DNA from: Sulfurimonas sp.
Lineage (GTDB): Bacteria > Campylobacterota > Campylobacteria > Campylobacterales > Sulfurimonadaceae
Direction of reading: 5' to 3'
DNA length: 64,000 bases
Assembly (NCBI GenBank): GCA_028687935.1
Contig: JAQTZE010000002.1
Span: 212,691 to 276,690, forward strand
The notes beneath the pieces are model-generated. The model was not told the DNA's origin. It did not search any database and saw only the letters and a program-made list of their open reading frames with translations. Of the stretch, positions 33,336 through 42,409 are shown piece by piece. The position numbers were made by a program, and so were the translations under genes. Position 1 is the first letter of the stretch, and each line of letters opens with the position of its first letter.

Positions 33336-34910
33336 ATGAGTGAAGAAGTTAAAATAAAAGTGCCACTAGAACGTATATCTTTATACCTTAAAGGTTTTGT
33401 CCTTGTTCTGATGGGCGTCTCAACTGCACTCCTGATATTTTTCATCCTCTTCTCTTTTCAAGCACTTGTCCAAGATATAGCTTACGCGCAAAGTGACAGC
33501 GTCAAAGCGATTATTGAAACGACAGCTATAATCCAAGATGGTGAAGCCTTTGTACAAAACTTAGTAATTATTTTACTACTTTTGGCAATTAGCATCACAG
33601 GGACACTCTTTTTTATCATCAATTATTATCTCAAAAAGATTAGACAGCAACAAGAAGAGACGCTTACAAAGACTGAAGAGCTCTACTTTAAGTCCAGACA
33701 CAACCATCTCACAGATCTTCCAAGTATGAGTGTTTTAAATGAGAATCTTACACACTCTGAAAACTACAGTGTCATCATGCTCGACATTGACAATATTGCT
33801 ATTTTCAATACGACGTACGGCAATGAACTTGTTGATATCTTTATCAAAGAAGCTGCTTTGTATTTACAACGTAATCTCCCTTCAAATGGCTCTTTGTATC
33901 ATCTTCGAGCGGATGAATTTGTAATCATTTTAAACAAGCCTGTCCATAATCAGTCAAATGATTTGGCGAAGCAAATAAAATCCTATTTTGAAAATACGCC
34001 ACTTGATGCGAACGGTATTAGTACACATCTTAACTTCTCTTTTGGTATTGCTAAGTTTACTGAAGATACAAATTTTAATACCTTCACAAAGGCTAATATT
34101 GCACTTGTAGAAGCCAAACGCAAGGGAAGAAATCTTATCGTAGAGTTTGACGCTTCTATGAGTGAATATAGCTCATACACACAAATAGCACATAAAATCG
34201 AAACCTTGCAAAGATATATAGAAGAAGATGGACTGATCCCTTTTTATCAGCCAATAGTTGATACAAAAACGCAGGAAATAGTCAAATATGAAGTCTTGGT
34301 GCGTATACAAGATGGGAATAGAATCTTGTTACCGTCTGAGTTTTTACAAGCAGCAGAGTTGACAGGTTTGCTCACAGCTATCACCAAACAGATTATTCAA
34401 AAATCTTTTATCTATTTTTCAGGGACAGATATAAATTTTAGTATTAACATCACTAAAAATGATTTCTTAGAAAAAAATCTCATCAATTTTTTAAGACAAA
34501 AGTGTCAAATACACAATATAAAACCGCAGCAAGTGACACTGGAGATTCTTGAAAATATTGCTCTTGGAGAGAGTGCAAAAGATATTATAGAGCAGATTAG
34601 TGCTCTCGCAGCTGATGGCTATGTGATCGCGATTGATGACTTTGGAGTAGAGAGCTCAAACATATCAAGACTCAGTGATCTCAACGCAAATTTTATAAAA
34701 ATAGATGGAAGTTTTATCAAAGATCTTGATACAAACGAGAAAAATCGAAAAATTGTAGAATCACTTGTATATATGGCTAAAAAACTTGAGATTCAAGTGA
34801 TTGCTGAATTTGTACATAATAAAGCAGTCTATGAAGTTGTCAAAGAACTTGGCATTGATTATTGCCAAGGGTATTACTTCTCTGAGCCTACTATTGGTAT
34901 AGAGCGATAA
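33336..34910 (+). CDS. Membrane GGDEF/EAL protein with degenerate cyclase site
   Basis: 524 residues: two membrane helices (about 18-40 and 78-100) with a short periplasmic loop; a GGDEF-type domain (about 120-280) whose signature is RADEF in HLRADEFVIIL, so cyclase activity is probably lost; and an EAL domain (about 290-520). The EAL part keeps the catalytic Glu in KYEVLVR, the Asn in FSINITKND, LEILENI, the DD pair in IAIDDFGVESS, KIDGSFIKD and the late Glu in VIAEFV. It is probably a c-di-GMP phosphodiesterase with a regulatory GGDEF domain. Its 3' end overlaps the convergent gene at 34891 by 20 bases. Confidence 0.85.
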   Translation: MSEEVKIKVPLERISLYLKGFVLVLMGVSTALLIFFILFSFQALVQDIAYAQSDSVKAIIETTAIIQDGEAFVQNLVIILLLLAISITGTLFFIINYYLKKIRQQQEETLTKTEELYFKSRHNHLTDLPSMSVLNENLTHSENYSVIMLDIDNIAIFNTTYGNELVDIFIKEAALYLQRNLPSNGSLYHLRADEFVIILNKPVHNQSNDLAKQIKSYFENTPLDANGISTHLNFSFGIAKFTEDTNFNTFTKANIALVEAKRKGRNLIVEFDASMSEYSSYTQIAHKIETLQRYIEEDGLIPFYQPIVDTKTQEIVKYEVLVRIQDGNRILLPSEFLQAAELTGLLTAITKQIIQKSFIYFSGTDINFSINITKNDFLEKNLINFLRQKCQIHNIKPQQVTLEILENIALGESAKDIIEQISALAADGYVIAIDDFGVESSNISRLSDLNANFIKIDGSFIKDLDTNEKNRKIVESLVYMAKKLEIQVIAEFVHNKAVYEVVKELGIDYCQGYYFSEPTIGIER

Positions 34911-35286
34911 AGATAAGCGTAGGATAAATAAGAACTCCCATATAAGGTAAAAGCGGATAAATAGGCTCAAGGAGTGCTCTCATAAGCTCAGTTGTGAGTT
35001 CCTTCTTTACAAAAACTTTTTCTATAAGAAGGATTTTTGTAGCCACATCTGCGGTCTTGATAAAAAGTAAGACCAAAGCACTTGCGTTTAAGTCCGTGAG
35101 CATCGCAAAACCTACAGCAAAATAAAAAGTAGGCTGCATCACCAAAAAGAGAAAAATACTCTTTGAATAGTAGTAGTGCATCTTCGCAAGCATACCCATA
35201 ACACTCTTGGCATTTTGCCAATAAATCTCATATAACTCAAACAAGATATAGATAAATATATAGTTAAAAATCAGTTCATTTTGCAT
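34891..35286 (-). CDS. Small integral membrane protein of unknown function
   Basis: 131 residues with about four hydrophobic helices and a charged segment near residues 90-103. Not assigned to a family. It follows the AraC regulator by 14 bases on the same strand and is probably cotranscribed with it. Its last 20 bases overlap the end of the convergent GGDEF/EAL gene. Even hydrophobicity and a sensible operon position support it as real. Confidence 0.6.
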   Translation of the reverse strand: MQNELIFNYIFIYILFELYEIYWQNAKSVMGMLAKMHYYYSKSIFLFLVMQPTFYFAVGFAMLTDLNASALVLLFIKTADVATKILLIEKVFVKKELTTELMRALLEPIYPLLPYMGVLIYPTLIFIALYQ

Positions 35287-35300
35287 CTCTTTAAAACTCC

Positions 35301-36176
35301 TTAGTAGCGAATCGGAATATAAAAACTCATATCAAACGCAGCATCTTCGCTGAGATAATTATTTTTTTTGTAAATAGCGTAGGGTGGTTTGATACTTGTC
35401 TCATACTCACTTTGTGGCAGCCATTCGTGATAGACCCAGTGGATAAACTTGAGGATATCTCCTTGTTCACCTTCAAAATCAAATCTTGCATACACACCAC
35501 TAGCAATATTGAATTTTGGAAGCTTATGCGTTTGTATTATTTTCTCTTCTTTGAGTGCGATACATGCGACATATTGGCATTCACTCAGCGGTGTGATCGT
35601 TGGGTTGTCGTGAAAGAGTGCTATCTCTTCAAACGCAGTAATATTGTTGCTAAATACCCATGTTTGCAGCTTTTGCCAAGTCTGTTTTATGCTTGCATTA
35701 TAGCCGTGGTGTCTGATGTAGTAGCTACTAATCTCTTCGCGTTTGACGATAGTCGGTTCGAGATGATCAAAGGTTGCTCTTGAACTTGCAGCCTTTTGGG
35801 ACTGTTGCAAAATAGAGTCAGAGTAGAGTTTATAGCCGCCTTTTTTCCACTCTTTTGGTGTCATGCTAAAACGCTCTTTGAAAGTACGTAAAAAAGAGGT
35901 CTGTGAAGCATAACCACAAAGATTTGCCACATCCGTAATAGTTGAGTATTTGTTTGTCAGCAAAAGGTTTGCTGCTTTTTGAAGGCGTATGCGTTTGATA
36001 GTTTCATAGATGTTTTTTCCAAAGACCTCTTTGAAGATTCTGTGCATATGAAATTTGCTTATATGCAGCGTTTCGCTGAGTTCATCAAGATTGATGGAGA
36101 TATCAATATGTGTATAGATATAGTACAAAATATCGTTGGATATCTCTACTCTTTTATGGAGTGTCTCTTTTTTCAT
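35301..36176 (-). CDS. AraC family regulator with GyrI-like effector domain
   Basis: Transcription factor of about 291 residues. An N-terminal AraC/XylS double helix-turn-helix (about 10-115) includes LDELSETLHISKFHMHRIFKEVFG and ITDVANLCGYASQTSFLRTFKE. A C-terminal GyrI-like/SOUL-type ligand-binding domain (about 145-290) includes EISSYYIRHHGYN and YVACIALKEE. This order (HTH first, GyrI after) is that of Rob/SoxS-like multidrug sensors. ATG at 36176 is favoured; a TACAAT box ending 6 bases before it hints at a leaderless message. It may control the membrane protein downstream. Confidence 0.88.
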   Translation of the reverse strand: MKKETLHKRVEISNDILYYIYTHIDISINLDELSETLHISKFHMHRIFKEVFGKNIYETIKRIRLQKAANLLLTNKYSTITDVANLCGYASQTSFLRTFKERFSMTPKEWKKGGYKLYSDSILQQSQKAASSRATFDHLEPTIVKREEISSYYIRHHGYNASIKQTWQKLQTWVFSNNITAFEEIALFHDNPTITPLSECQYVACIALKEEKIIQTHKLPKFNIASGVYARFDFEGEQGDILKFIHWVYHEWLPQSEYETSIKPPYAIYKKNNYLSEDAAFDMSFYIPIRY

Positions 36177-36320
36177 AGCAATATTGTAGCAAAAATATAG
36201 CAAAAAAAGAGTAGTAAATTAGCAAAAATAGATAATTTTATAAGCAGTAAATGTGAAGAATATTTTTGTGCAATACTCTAAAATTTCGTCAATAAATTTT
36301 GAGGTCACAGAGGTTCTCCA

Positions 36321-37775
36321 ATGAAAAAAAAGATAAATAAGATACTTGTTGCCAACAGAGGCGAAATAGCTCTAAGAATTATACGTGCGTGTAAAGAGCT
36401 TGATATAGAGAGTGTTGCTATCTTTTCTGAGGTAGACGTTGAGGGTATCTGGGTTCGTAAAGCGGATGAGTGTTATCCGATACTCGGCGATGCTCTGCAA
36501 GCGTATCTGAACTTTGATCCTATCATCGCTTTGGCGCTAAAGTCAAAATGTGACGCTGTACACCCTGGATATGGATTTTTATCAGAGAGCGAAGAGTTCG
36601 CAACTGCGTGTGAGAAAAATGGTCTTATCTTTATTGGTCCTAAACCTGATCACATCGCACTCTTTGGAGATAAAATGGCTTCAAAAGTTGCGATGAAAGC
36701 TATCGGTGTGCCTGTGCTTGAAGGAACAGATGAAGCGATACTTGATATGAAAGAGGGCGAAAAAATCGCTTCGGATATTGGCTATCCTGTTATCATTAAG
36801 GCTGCGTTTGGCGGTGGCGGACGTGGTATGCGTATCGTACGTAAAGCCAAAGAGTTCAAAGAGATGTTTGAGAGTGCTACAAATGAAGCGAAAAAATACT
36901 TCGGTAAAGGTGATGTTTTTATCGAAAAATATGTAGAAAATCCAAGACATATCGAAGTCCAAGTAGTAGCGGATAAATATGGAAACGTGATACATCTAGG
37001 CGAGCGTGACTGCTCTATCCAAAGACGCCACCAAAAAGTAATCGAGATCGCACCATCACCAAGACTGAACGCTCCTGTACGTAAAGAGCTCTTTAGAGTT
37101 GCGACAAAGGCTATGTTTAGACTTGGTTATGAGAGTGTTGGGACAGTTGAATTTTTGGTCGATGCTGAGGATAATATCTACTTCATCGAGATGAATACAA
37201 GAGTTCAGGTTGAGCATCCTGTCACAGAGATCATCTCAGGCATCGATATCATCCAAGAGATGATAAAAATAGCTGAGGGTGAAAAACTCTCTATCATGCA
37301 AGAGGATGTAAACTTTCGAGGTTATGCGATAGAGTTTAGAATAAACGCAGAGAACCCGATGAATAACTTTATGCCATCTATCGGCAAGATCACAAACTAC
37401 ATGACACCTGGCGGTCCTGGTGTGCGTATTGATTCAAGTGCGTATGCAGGCTATGTTATCCCGCCAAACTACGACTCTATGGTCGGCAAACTTATCGTCT
37501 GGTCACTTGACTGGGACGGTGCAGTGCGTAAAGCAAGACGTGCTTTGGATGAGTTTTATATCGATGGAATTATCACAAATATTCCTCTGCACAGAGAGAT
37601 CGTACGTGATGGCGACTTTATCGAGGGCAAGCTCACAACAAACTATCTCGACAAAAAAATGGAAGGCTTCAATCTCCACGCAATTGATGCACTCGCGCAA
37701 GAAGATAAAAAGATAGGATATATTACACAGCTTATCAACAAGATAAAATCTCACCAACTCAAAGCGAGAAACTAG
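36321..37775 (+). CDS. Biotin carboxylase subunit (pyruvate carboxylase subunit A or AccC)
   Basis: ATP-grasp biotin carboxylase of 484 residues that carboxylates biotin with bicarbonate and ATP. Seen: ILVANRGEIALRIIRA, HPGYGFLSE, the ATP-binding KAAFGGGGRGMR, RHIEVQV, GERDCSIQRRHQKVIEIAP, EMNTRVQVEHPVTE and the C-terminal biotin carboxylase domain. Length beyond 450 residues and the absence of an adjacent accB favour a two-subunit pyruvate carboxylase (PycA, as in Campylobacter) over AccC. A 2-oxoglutarate carboxylase subunit is also conceivable in a reverse-TCA organism. The partner biotinylated subunit is not in the window. Confidence 0.9.
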   Translation: MKKKINKILVANRGEIALRIIRACKELDIESVAIFSEVDVEGIWVRKADECYPILGDALQAYLNFDPIIALALKSKCDAVHPGYGFLSESEEFATACEKNGLIFIGPKPDHIALFGDKMASKVAMKAIGVPVLEGTDEAILDMKEGEKIASDIGYPVIIKAAFGGGGRGMRIVRKAKEFKEMFESATNEAKKYFGKGDVFIEKYVENPRHIEVQVVADKYGNVIHLGERDCSIQRRHQKVIEIAPSPRLNAPVRKELFRVATKAMFRLGYESVGTVEFLVDAEDNIYFIEMNTRVQVEHPVTEIISGIDIIQEMIKIAEGEKLSIMQEDVNFRGYAIEFRINAENPMNNFMPSIGKITNYMTPGGPGVRIDSSAYAGYVIPPNYDSMVGKLIVWSLDWDGAVRKARRALDEFYIDGIITNIPLHREIVRDGDFIEGKLTTNYLDKKMEGFNLHAIDALAQEDKKIGYITQLINKIKSHQLKARN

Positions 37776-37799
37776 GAGCTTTTAGGCTCTGCGTTTCTC
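37766..37799 (+). terminator. Terminator of the biotin carboxylase gene
   Basis: Stem GAGAAAC/GTTTCTC with an inner AGGAGC/GGCTCT pairing, overlapping the stop codon and followed by TATATCTTT. The 3' arm contains one copy of the genome-wide TGCGTTT repeat. Confidence 0.5.
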
Positions 37800-37891
37800 T
37801 ATATCTTTATAAACTGACATTTTTTCCCTATCAAATCAAAATAAATTTTCCTATAATAAAAAACATTAAACGTGATGCGATGAAGGATAAA

Positions 37892-38842
37892 ATGATGAAA
37901 ATAGCAGTCTCTGGATGTCTCTTAGGAGAAAAAGTTCGTTTTGATGCGGGGCATAAACGCGATGCATTTGTGATGGATGCACTCTCAAAATATGCAGAGT
38001 ATATCTCTTTTTGTCCAGAAAATATGGCGTTTGGCAATCCAAGACCATCGCTGAGACTTGTAAGTAATAAAGACAATACTATCAAAGTAGAGTCCAACAA
38101 AACAGGCGAAGATCTAAGCGAAAAACTTAGAGCCGCTTCTAAAGCAGATCTCGAATCCATTGCCTTGCATTCACTCTGCGGTATCATCCTCAAGTCAAAA
38201 TCCCCAAGCTGCGGTATGATGAGTGCAAAACTCTATCAAGATAACGGTTTTGTAGAATCCAAAAGTGATGGTGTTTTTGCTGCGATGTGTAGGGAGAAAT
38301 TCCCACTTTTACCTATGGAAGAAGAGGGGAGACTTTGTGATGCATGGCTGCGTGAGAACTTTGTTATGCAACTCTTTGCCTATGAGCGTTTTGAAAAGTT
38401 TAAAGTAAACGCAACGATGAAAGAACTCGTTGCGTTTCATAGTGTGCATAAGTTTTTGCTCCAATCCAAAGATGAAAATCTCTACAGACAACTTGGCAAA
38501 ATCGTAGGTAATCATGAAGATAAAAGTTTTGCAGAGATACTGAGCGAATATGAGTTTTTATTCAAAACTGCTATAGCAAAAAAAAGCTCCAAAGGCAAAA
38601 CACGTAATGTCCTCGAACACATGAGCGGTTTTGTCAAAAGTCACTTAAACGCAAAAGAAAAAGAGATGTTGCATGAGCAGATTGATGATTATGCAGCGCA
38701 GATTATTCCGCTCATTTTGCCTCTTTCTACACTCAAACTCTATGCGCAAAAGTATGAGATAGCGTATCTTCTAGAGCAAACTTTTCTCTCTCCCTATCCA
38801 AAAGAGCTCGCCCTTCGCTCGGATGTGAAATGCGTCAAATGA
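37892..38842 (+). CDS. DUF523-DUF1722 (YbgA-like) protein, TudS domain
   Basis: About 316 residues. The N-terminal DUF523/TudS domain (about 1-150) has conserved cysteines in SGCLLGEKVRFD (C8), ISFCPEN and KSPSCGMM, which in characterised TudS proteins hold a 4Fe-4S cluster for thiouracil/thiouridine desulfuration. The C-terminal DUF1722 domain (about 175-300) resembles E. coli YbgA. ATG at 37892 is chosen because AAGGAT lies 5 bases before it; 37880 has no ribosome site. Its stop overlaps the photolyase start, the same ybgA-phr pairing as in E. coli, pointing to a shared role in dealing with damaged or modified pyrimidines. Confidence 0.88.
   Translation: MMKIAVSGCLLGEKVRFDAGHKRDAFVMDALSKYAEYISFCPENMAFGNPRPSLRLVSNKDNTIKVESNKTGEDLSEKLRAASKADLESIALHSLCGIILKSKSPSCGMMSAKLYQDNGFVESKSDGVFAAMCREKFPLLPMEEEGRLCDAWLRENFVMQLFAYERFEKFKVNATMKELVAFHSVHKFLLQSKDENLYRQLGKIVGNHEDKSFAEILSEYEFLFKTAIAKKSSKGKTRNVLEHMSGFVKSHLNAKEKEMLHEQIDDYAAQIIPLILPLSTLKLYAQKYEIAYLLEQTFLSPYPKELALRSDVKCVK
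38407..38437. repeat. 11-bp inverted pair built on the AAACGCA repeat in the ybgA-like gene
   Basis: AAACGCAACGA and its exact complement TCGTTGCGTTT flank a 9-base loop, so the pairing extends four bases beyond the core on each side. Confidence 0.7.
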
Positions 38843-40200
38843 GACGACTTTTATGGTTTAGAAGAGATCTTCGCACGGAGGATAATCCTCTTCTCTCTTT
38901 TGAAGGAGAGCTCTTGCCCATTTTTATTTTTGATACCAATATCTTAGAAAAACTCCAAAAAGATGATAAGCGTGTGAGCTATATATTTCACTCTATCTCA
39001 AAGCTCAAAGAGGAGCTGCGTTTACTCGGACTTGATTTAAAAATCCTCTATGGAGATCCCGTGGCTATCATCAAAGAGCTTCATACGCTTTATAGTTTTG
39101 ATGAAGTCGTCGCAAGTGGGGATTATGATGCGTATGCAAGAAATAGAGACCTTGAAGTCTCACATATTCTGCATTGTCGTTATCTTCAGGATACTTATAT
39201 TTTTCGCCATGATGAAGTACTCAAAGATGACGGCACGCCTTATTATGTTTTTACTCCCTTTTACAAAAAAGCGCTCAAAGTATTAGAAAATAAAAATCTC
39301 AAGCCCATACATTTGGCATCGCATACACTTTTGAATGAAGAGTATAAAGGTATTTTCTCTTTTGATGGGCTGCGTTTTGAGGCACTTGCGTTTAGGATAG
39401 AGTCCCTCGGTTTTGTGCCAGTTTCACTCAACTTTCAAACGCTTCAAACAAAAATAGAAGCACTCAAAGAAAAGCTATCAAGCTACAAAGAACAAAGAGA
39501 TTTTTTAGATATAGATGCCACGTCCCATCTCAGCACTGAGCTGCGTTTTGGCGTGATAGGCGTGCGCCAACTTCTACGTGAAACACGCTCACATCCTCAG
39601 GGTGAGGCTTTTGTACGTCAACTTATTTTTCGTGATTTTTATGCCTATTTACTTTTTCATCTTCCATATATAGAAAATAAAAATTATAAATATAGTTTTA
39701 ACGGTATCGAAGATGTTGAGAAATATCAAAGATTTTGTGAAGCAAAAACAGGTGTACCCATCGTCGATGCAGGAGTGAGAGAACTTCTCTCAAGCGGAGA
39801 TATGCACAACCGCGTTCGTATGATTGTTGCTTCGTTTTTTACAAAAGACTTATTGTTGCCATGGCAATGGGGTGAGGCTTTTTTTGCCAAGCATCTTTTG
39901 GACTATGACAAAGCGAGTAACATCCTTTCATGGCAATGGAGTGCAGGAACGGGGGTTGATCCGCAGCCTTATTTTAGAGTTTTTAACCCTTATCTCCAAA
40001 GCAAAAAATTTGATAAAGAGTGTGTGTATATCAAGCGCTATATGCCAGAGCTTAAAAATATCGAGCCAAAATATTTGCATGATGAAAGCTCTCTTTTTTC
40101 TATGAATATAGAAGATTATCCAAAGCCGATGGTCTATCACAAAGAAGCTGCAAAGTTAGCGGTGGAGATTTTTAAAAAGAGAATGGAGTTAGTAGGGTAA
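38839..40200 (+). CDS. phrB: Deoxyribodipyrimidine photolyase
   Basis: FAD-dependent blue-light enzyme that splits cyclobutane pyrimidine dimers. Seen: LLWFRRDLRTEDNPLL at the N terminus, then the FAD-binding core: RFGVIGVRQLL, FVRQLIFRDFYAYLL, TGVPIVDAGVRELLSSGDMHNRVRM, and the strongly conserved NILSWQWSAGTGVDPQPYFRVFNP. About 453 residues, typical of class I. ATG at 38839 gives the 4-base ATGA overlap with the ybgA-like stop that is usual here; 38830 is the alternative. A repeat-built terminator follows directly. Confidence 0.93.
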   Translation: MRRLLWFRRDLRTEDNPLLSFEGELLPIFIFDTNILEKLQKDDKRVSYIFHSISKLKEELRLLGLDLKILYGDPVAIIKELHTLYSFDEVVASGDYDAYARNRDLEVSHILHCRYLQDTYIFRHDEVLKDDGTPYYVFTPFYKKALKVLENKNLKPIHLASHTLLNEEYKGIFSFDGLRFEALAFRIESLGFVPVSLNFQTLQTKIEALKEKLSSYKEQRDFLDIDATSHLSTELRFGVIGVRQLLRETRSHPQGEAFVRQLIFRDFYAYLLFHLPYIENKNYKYSFNGIEDVEKYQRFCEAKTGVPIVDAGVRELLSSGDMHNRVRMIVASFFTKDLLLPWQWGEAFFAKHLLDYDKASNILSWQWSAGTGVDPQPYFRVFNPYLQSKKFDKECVYIKRYMPELKNIEPKYLHDESSLFSMNIEDYPKPMVYHKEAAKLAVEIFKKRMELVG

Positions 40201-40220
40201 ACGCAGGAGCTCCTGCGTTT
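40199..40220. terminator. Perfect 22-bp palindrome made of two inverted AAACGCAG repeats, likely bidirectional terminator
   Basis: AAACGCAGGAG is followed immediately by its exact reverse complement, starting inside the phrB stop codon. On the plus strand it is followed by CTTATATT. The convergent chemoreceptor gene ends at 40227, so one hairpin can end both messages. It is also the clearest inverted pair of the window-wide repeat. Confidence 0.7.
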
Positions 40221-40226
40221 CTTATA

Positions 40227-41315
40227 TTAGGATTTTCTATTGCGTACAAAAGCTGCATAGAGCTCTTCAAACGCAACTTCACTTGAATTTTCTACATCTG
40301 TCATGCGATCAACTGCTTCAGAATATTTTTTCTCTTGATTCCAGAGTTCGATAGCCTCTTTTACCCCTTGATGTACATTTGCATGGTGTTTTGAGAGAGA
40401 GCTGATTGTCTGCGTTTCATTTTTGATAGCATCTCTGTTTACGCTGAACCATCTTCCAAAACGACACTCATTTTCACTTTGAAGATTCGGTGTGTTGCCA
40501 TGAATAAAGGCATTGTATCCTGTGAGCTTAAAGAGAATATGGTCTGCTTTACCATTTCCTATACCTATTTCGTTTGTAACGCCCTGTGTGACATTTGAGA
40601 TTCGCTCTGAGTTATTGATAACAAACTCAAGCTCTTGGAAAAATGCATCCAAAGTCACACTAATAACACTTGAATTTTGCTTGAAGTGCTGCGTCATCTC
40701 CAAAATCTCTATAGAGTTTTGCTTGAGTTGACTGATATTTATCTCTACCTCTTGAGTTGCTTTTTGTGTACGCTCTGCAAGTTTACGAACCTCATCTGCA
40801 ACAACGGCAAAACCGCGTCCATGCTCACCAGCACGCGCTGCTTCGATAGCTGCGTTTAGAGCCAAGAGGTTTGTTTGATCACTGATATCTTTGATGAGTT
40901 CGATGATTTGAGAGATAGAACTTACACTATTGTTGAGTGTTCCAGCACCATTTTCGAGGTTTTGTGTCTCTTGTCCGATTGAATCTATACTATTGAGGAC
41001 TTCTTCACGTTTTGTTTTTACATTCTCAATGCGCTCACTTGTAGAGAGGTTAAGCTCCATCGCTTTTTCAAGTGAAGCAACATTGGCTTCCATAATCTCT
41101 TGTACAAATCCGACACCGCTTTTGTAAGACTTAAGCAAGATATCTACCATCTTATCAATGGCAATTTTCTTTGTATCTTCAGGCTGATTTTTAGGATCTT
41201 TAAGAAATGCTATCTGACGATGTAGAGATTCGTTCTCATCTTGAAGCTTATTATTTTCAGCTTGAAGCTTTGCAATTTGCGCTAATTCTCTCTCGTTACT
41301 ACTAAAAAATCCCAT
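40227..41315 (-). CDS. Soluble methyl-accepting chemotaxis protein with C-terminal CZB domain
   Basis: 362 residues, no membrane helix. An N-terminal coiled coil (about 8-45) leads to the MCP signalling hairpin with the signature [34 protein letters not shown]. At the C terminus is a CZB (chemoreceptor zinc-binding) domain with [19 protein letters not shown] and HHANVHQG supplying His/Cys zinc ligands. This layout matches Helicobacter TlpD, a cytoplasmic receptor for oxidative or energy stress. Single gene, convergent with phrB. Confidence 0.9.
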   Translation of the reverse strand: MGFFSSNERELAQIAKLQAENNKLQDENESLHRQIAFLKDPKNQPEDTKKIAIDKMVDILLKSYKSGVGFVQEIMEANVASLEKAMELNLSTSERIENVKTKREEVLNSIDSIGQETQNLENGAGTLNNSVSSISQIIELIKDISDQTNLLALNAAIEAARAGEHGRGFAVVADEVRKLAERTQKATQEVEINISQLKQNSIEILEMTQHFKQNSSVISVTLDAFFQELEFVINNSERISNVTQGVTNEIGIGNGKADHILFKLTGYNAFIHGNTPNLQSENECRFGRWFSVNRDAIKNETQTISSLSKHHANVHQGVKEAIELWNQEKKYSEAVDRMTDVENSSEVAFEELYAAFVRNRKS

Positions 41316-41406
41316 ATATTTCCCTTGTTTGCCTATGCAATAAATTTATTTATTAAAGCGTTATTTACATAAATAAGAGCTAAATATTATATGCAGTAAG
41401 GAAATA

Positions 41407-42180
41407 TTAATGTCTATTTTTTTTGTTTTTATACATTGCTTTATCTGCAGAAGCTATGATGTTTGCAACATCTGTCCCATGCTTAAACGCAGCTAAGCCG
41501 TAGGCAAAACTTGTCTTAAAGTTGTGATCTTCTACTTTAAAATGCATTTTTCCAAAGTAGTGAAGTATAGTCTCTATCTTCTCTTCTATCTGCGCGAGAG
41601 ATATTTTTTCATCAAAGATGAGGATAAACTCATCACCACCGTAGCGTACGACTCTTGCACCAGTTTCTTTGAGCTTTTGTGCGACATGGATGAGCACTTT
41701 ATCACCGATAATATGACCGTAGGTATCATTGATATCTTTAAACTTGTTGAGATCAACCATAACAATCGTACCGTTCTCACGCAAAGTAATATTATCATGA
41801 GTGAGAATAGTATCATCAAACCATTTTCGGTTGTAGCTTTTTGTGAGGTTGTCTTCATAGATGATTTTTTGAAGTTCTTGTATCTCTTCTTGAAGCTCTT
41901 GCGTTTGCAGCAGTACGCGTTCTAAGTCTGTTTTGTCCTGCGTTTCTATCGCTTGAACAGCACGCTGAGTACACTCAGCTAGTGTGATAATGTGTCGTAC
42001 CATGCGTTCATCAAGCATTTCAGAAGCAAGTAACTCATCTGGAGAGAGCTCAACATTATGCATTGAAGCCGCTTCATGATAGAGTTTTGCATACTGGGCA
42101 GGAAAGACGACCTTTTGTTGTTCAATAGTTAATTTGACTTCGTTTGTAATATCATAATGTTGTTGAAATAAACTCTTCAT
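41407..42180 (-). CDS. GGDEF domain protein (probable diguanylate cyclase)
   Basis: About 257 residues: a helical N-terminal half of unknown fold (about 1-110, ending in a coiled coil TQELQEEIQELQK) and a GGDEF domain with an intact RYGGDEFILIF and DNLTKSYNRKWF. There is no RxxD inhibitory site upstream of GGDEF, so product inhibition is not expected. ATG 42180 has an AGAGAG just upstream; the frame extends to 42210. Neither start has a strong ribosome site. Single gene, divergent from the large hemerythrin protein across an AT-rich 200-base gap. Confidence 0.83.
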   Translation of the reverse strand: MKSLFQQHYDITNEVKLTIEQQKVVFPAQYAKLYHEAASMHNVELSPDELLASEMLDERMVRHIITLAECTQRAVQAIETQDKTDLERVLLQTQELQEEIQELQKIIYEDNLTKSYNRKWFDDTILTHDNITLRENGTIVMVDLNKFKDINDTYGHIIGDKVLIHVAQKLKETGARVVRYGGDEFILIFDEKISLAQIEEKIETILHYFGKMHFKVEDHNFKTSFAYGLAAFKHGTDVANIIASADKAMYKNKKNRH

Positions 42181-42409
42181 ACTCTCTCTATTCTTTTTGC
42201 TGTGATGCATCGCGATACGTTCATTTTGACTCCATTCGTCTCTATGTTAAAATAAATTTATTAAGAAAAATCATATTTTCTGAACTATTATAACTTGTTT
42301 AATAAAAAAATATACAAATTTATGATGAAATATAAGAATTAATCACAATAAGAAACTATTCTATATTTATTGGTTATTATTGTGTCAGATTGAATTATAA
42401 GGATATGTC

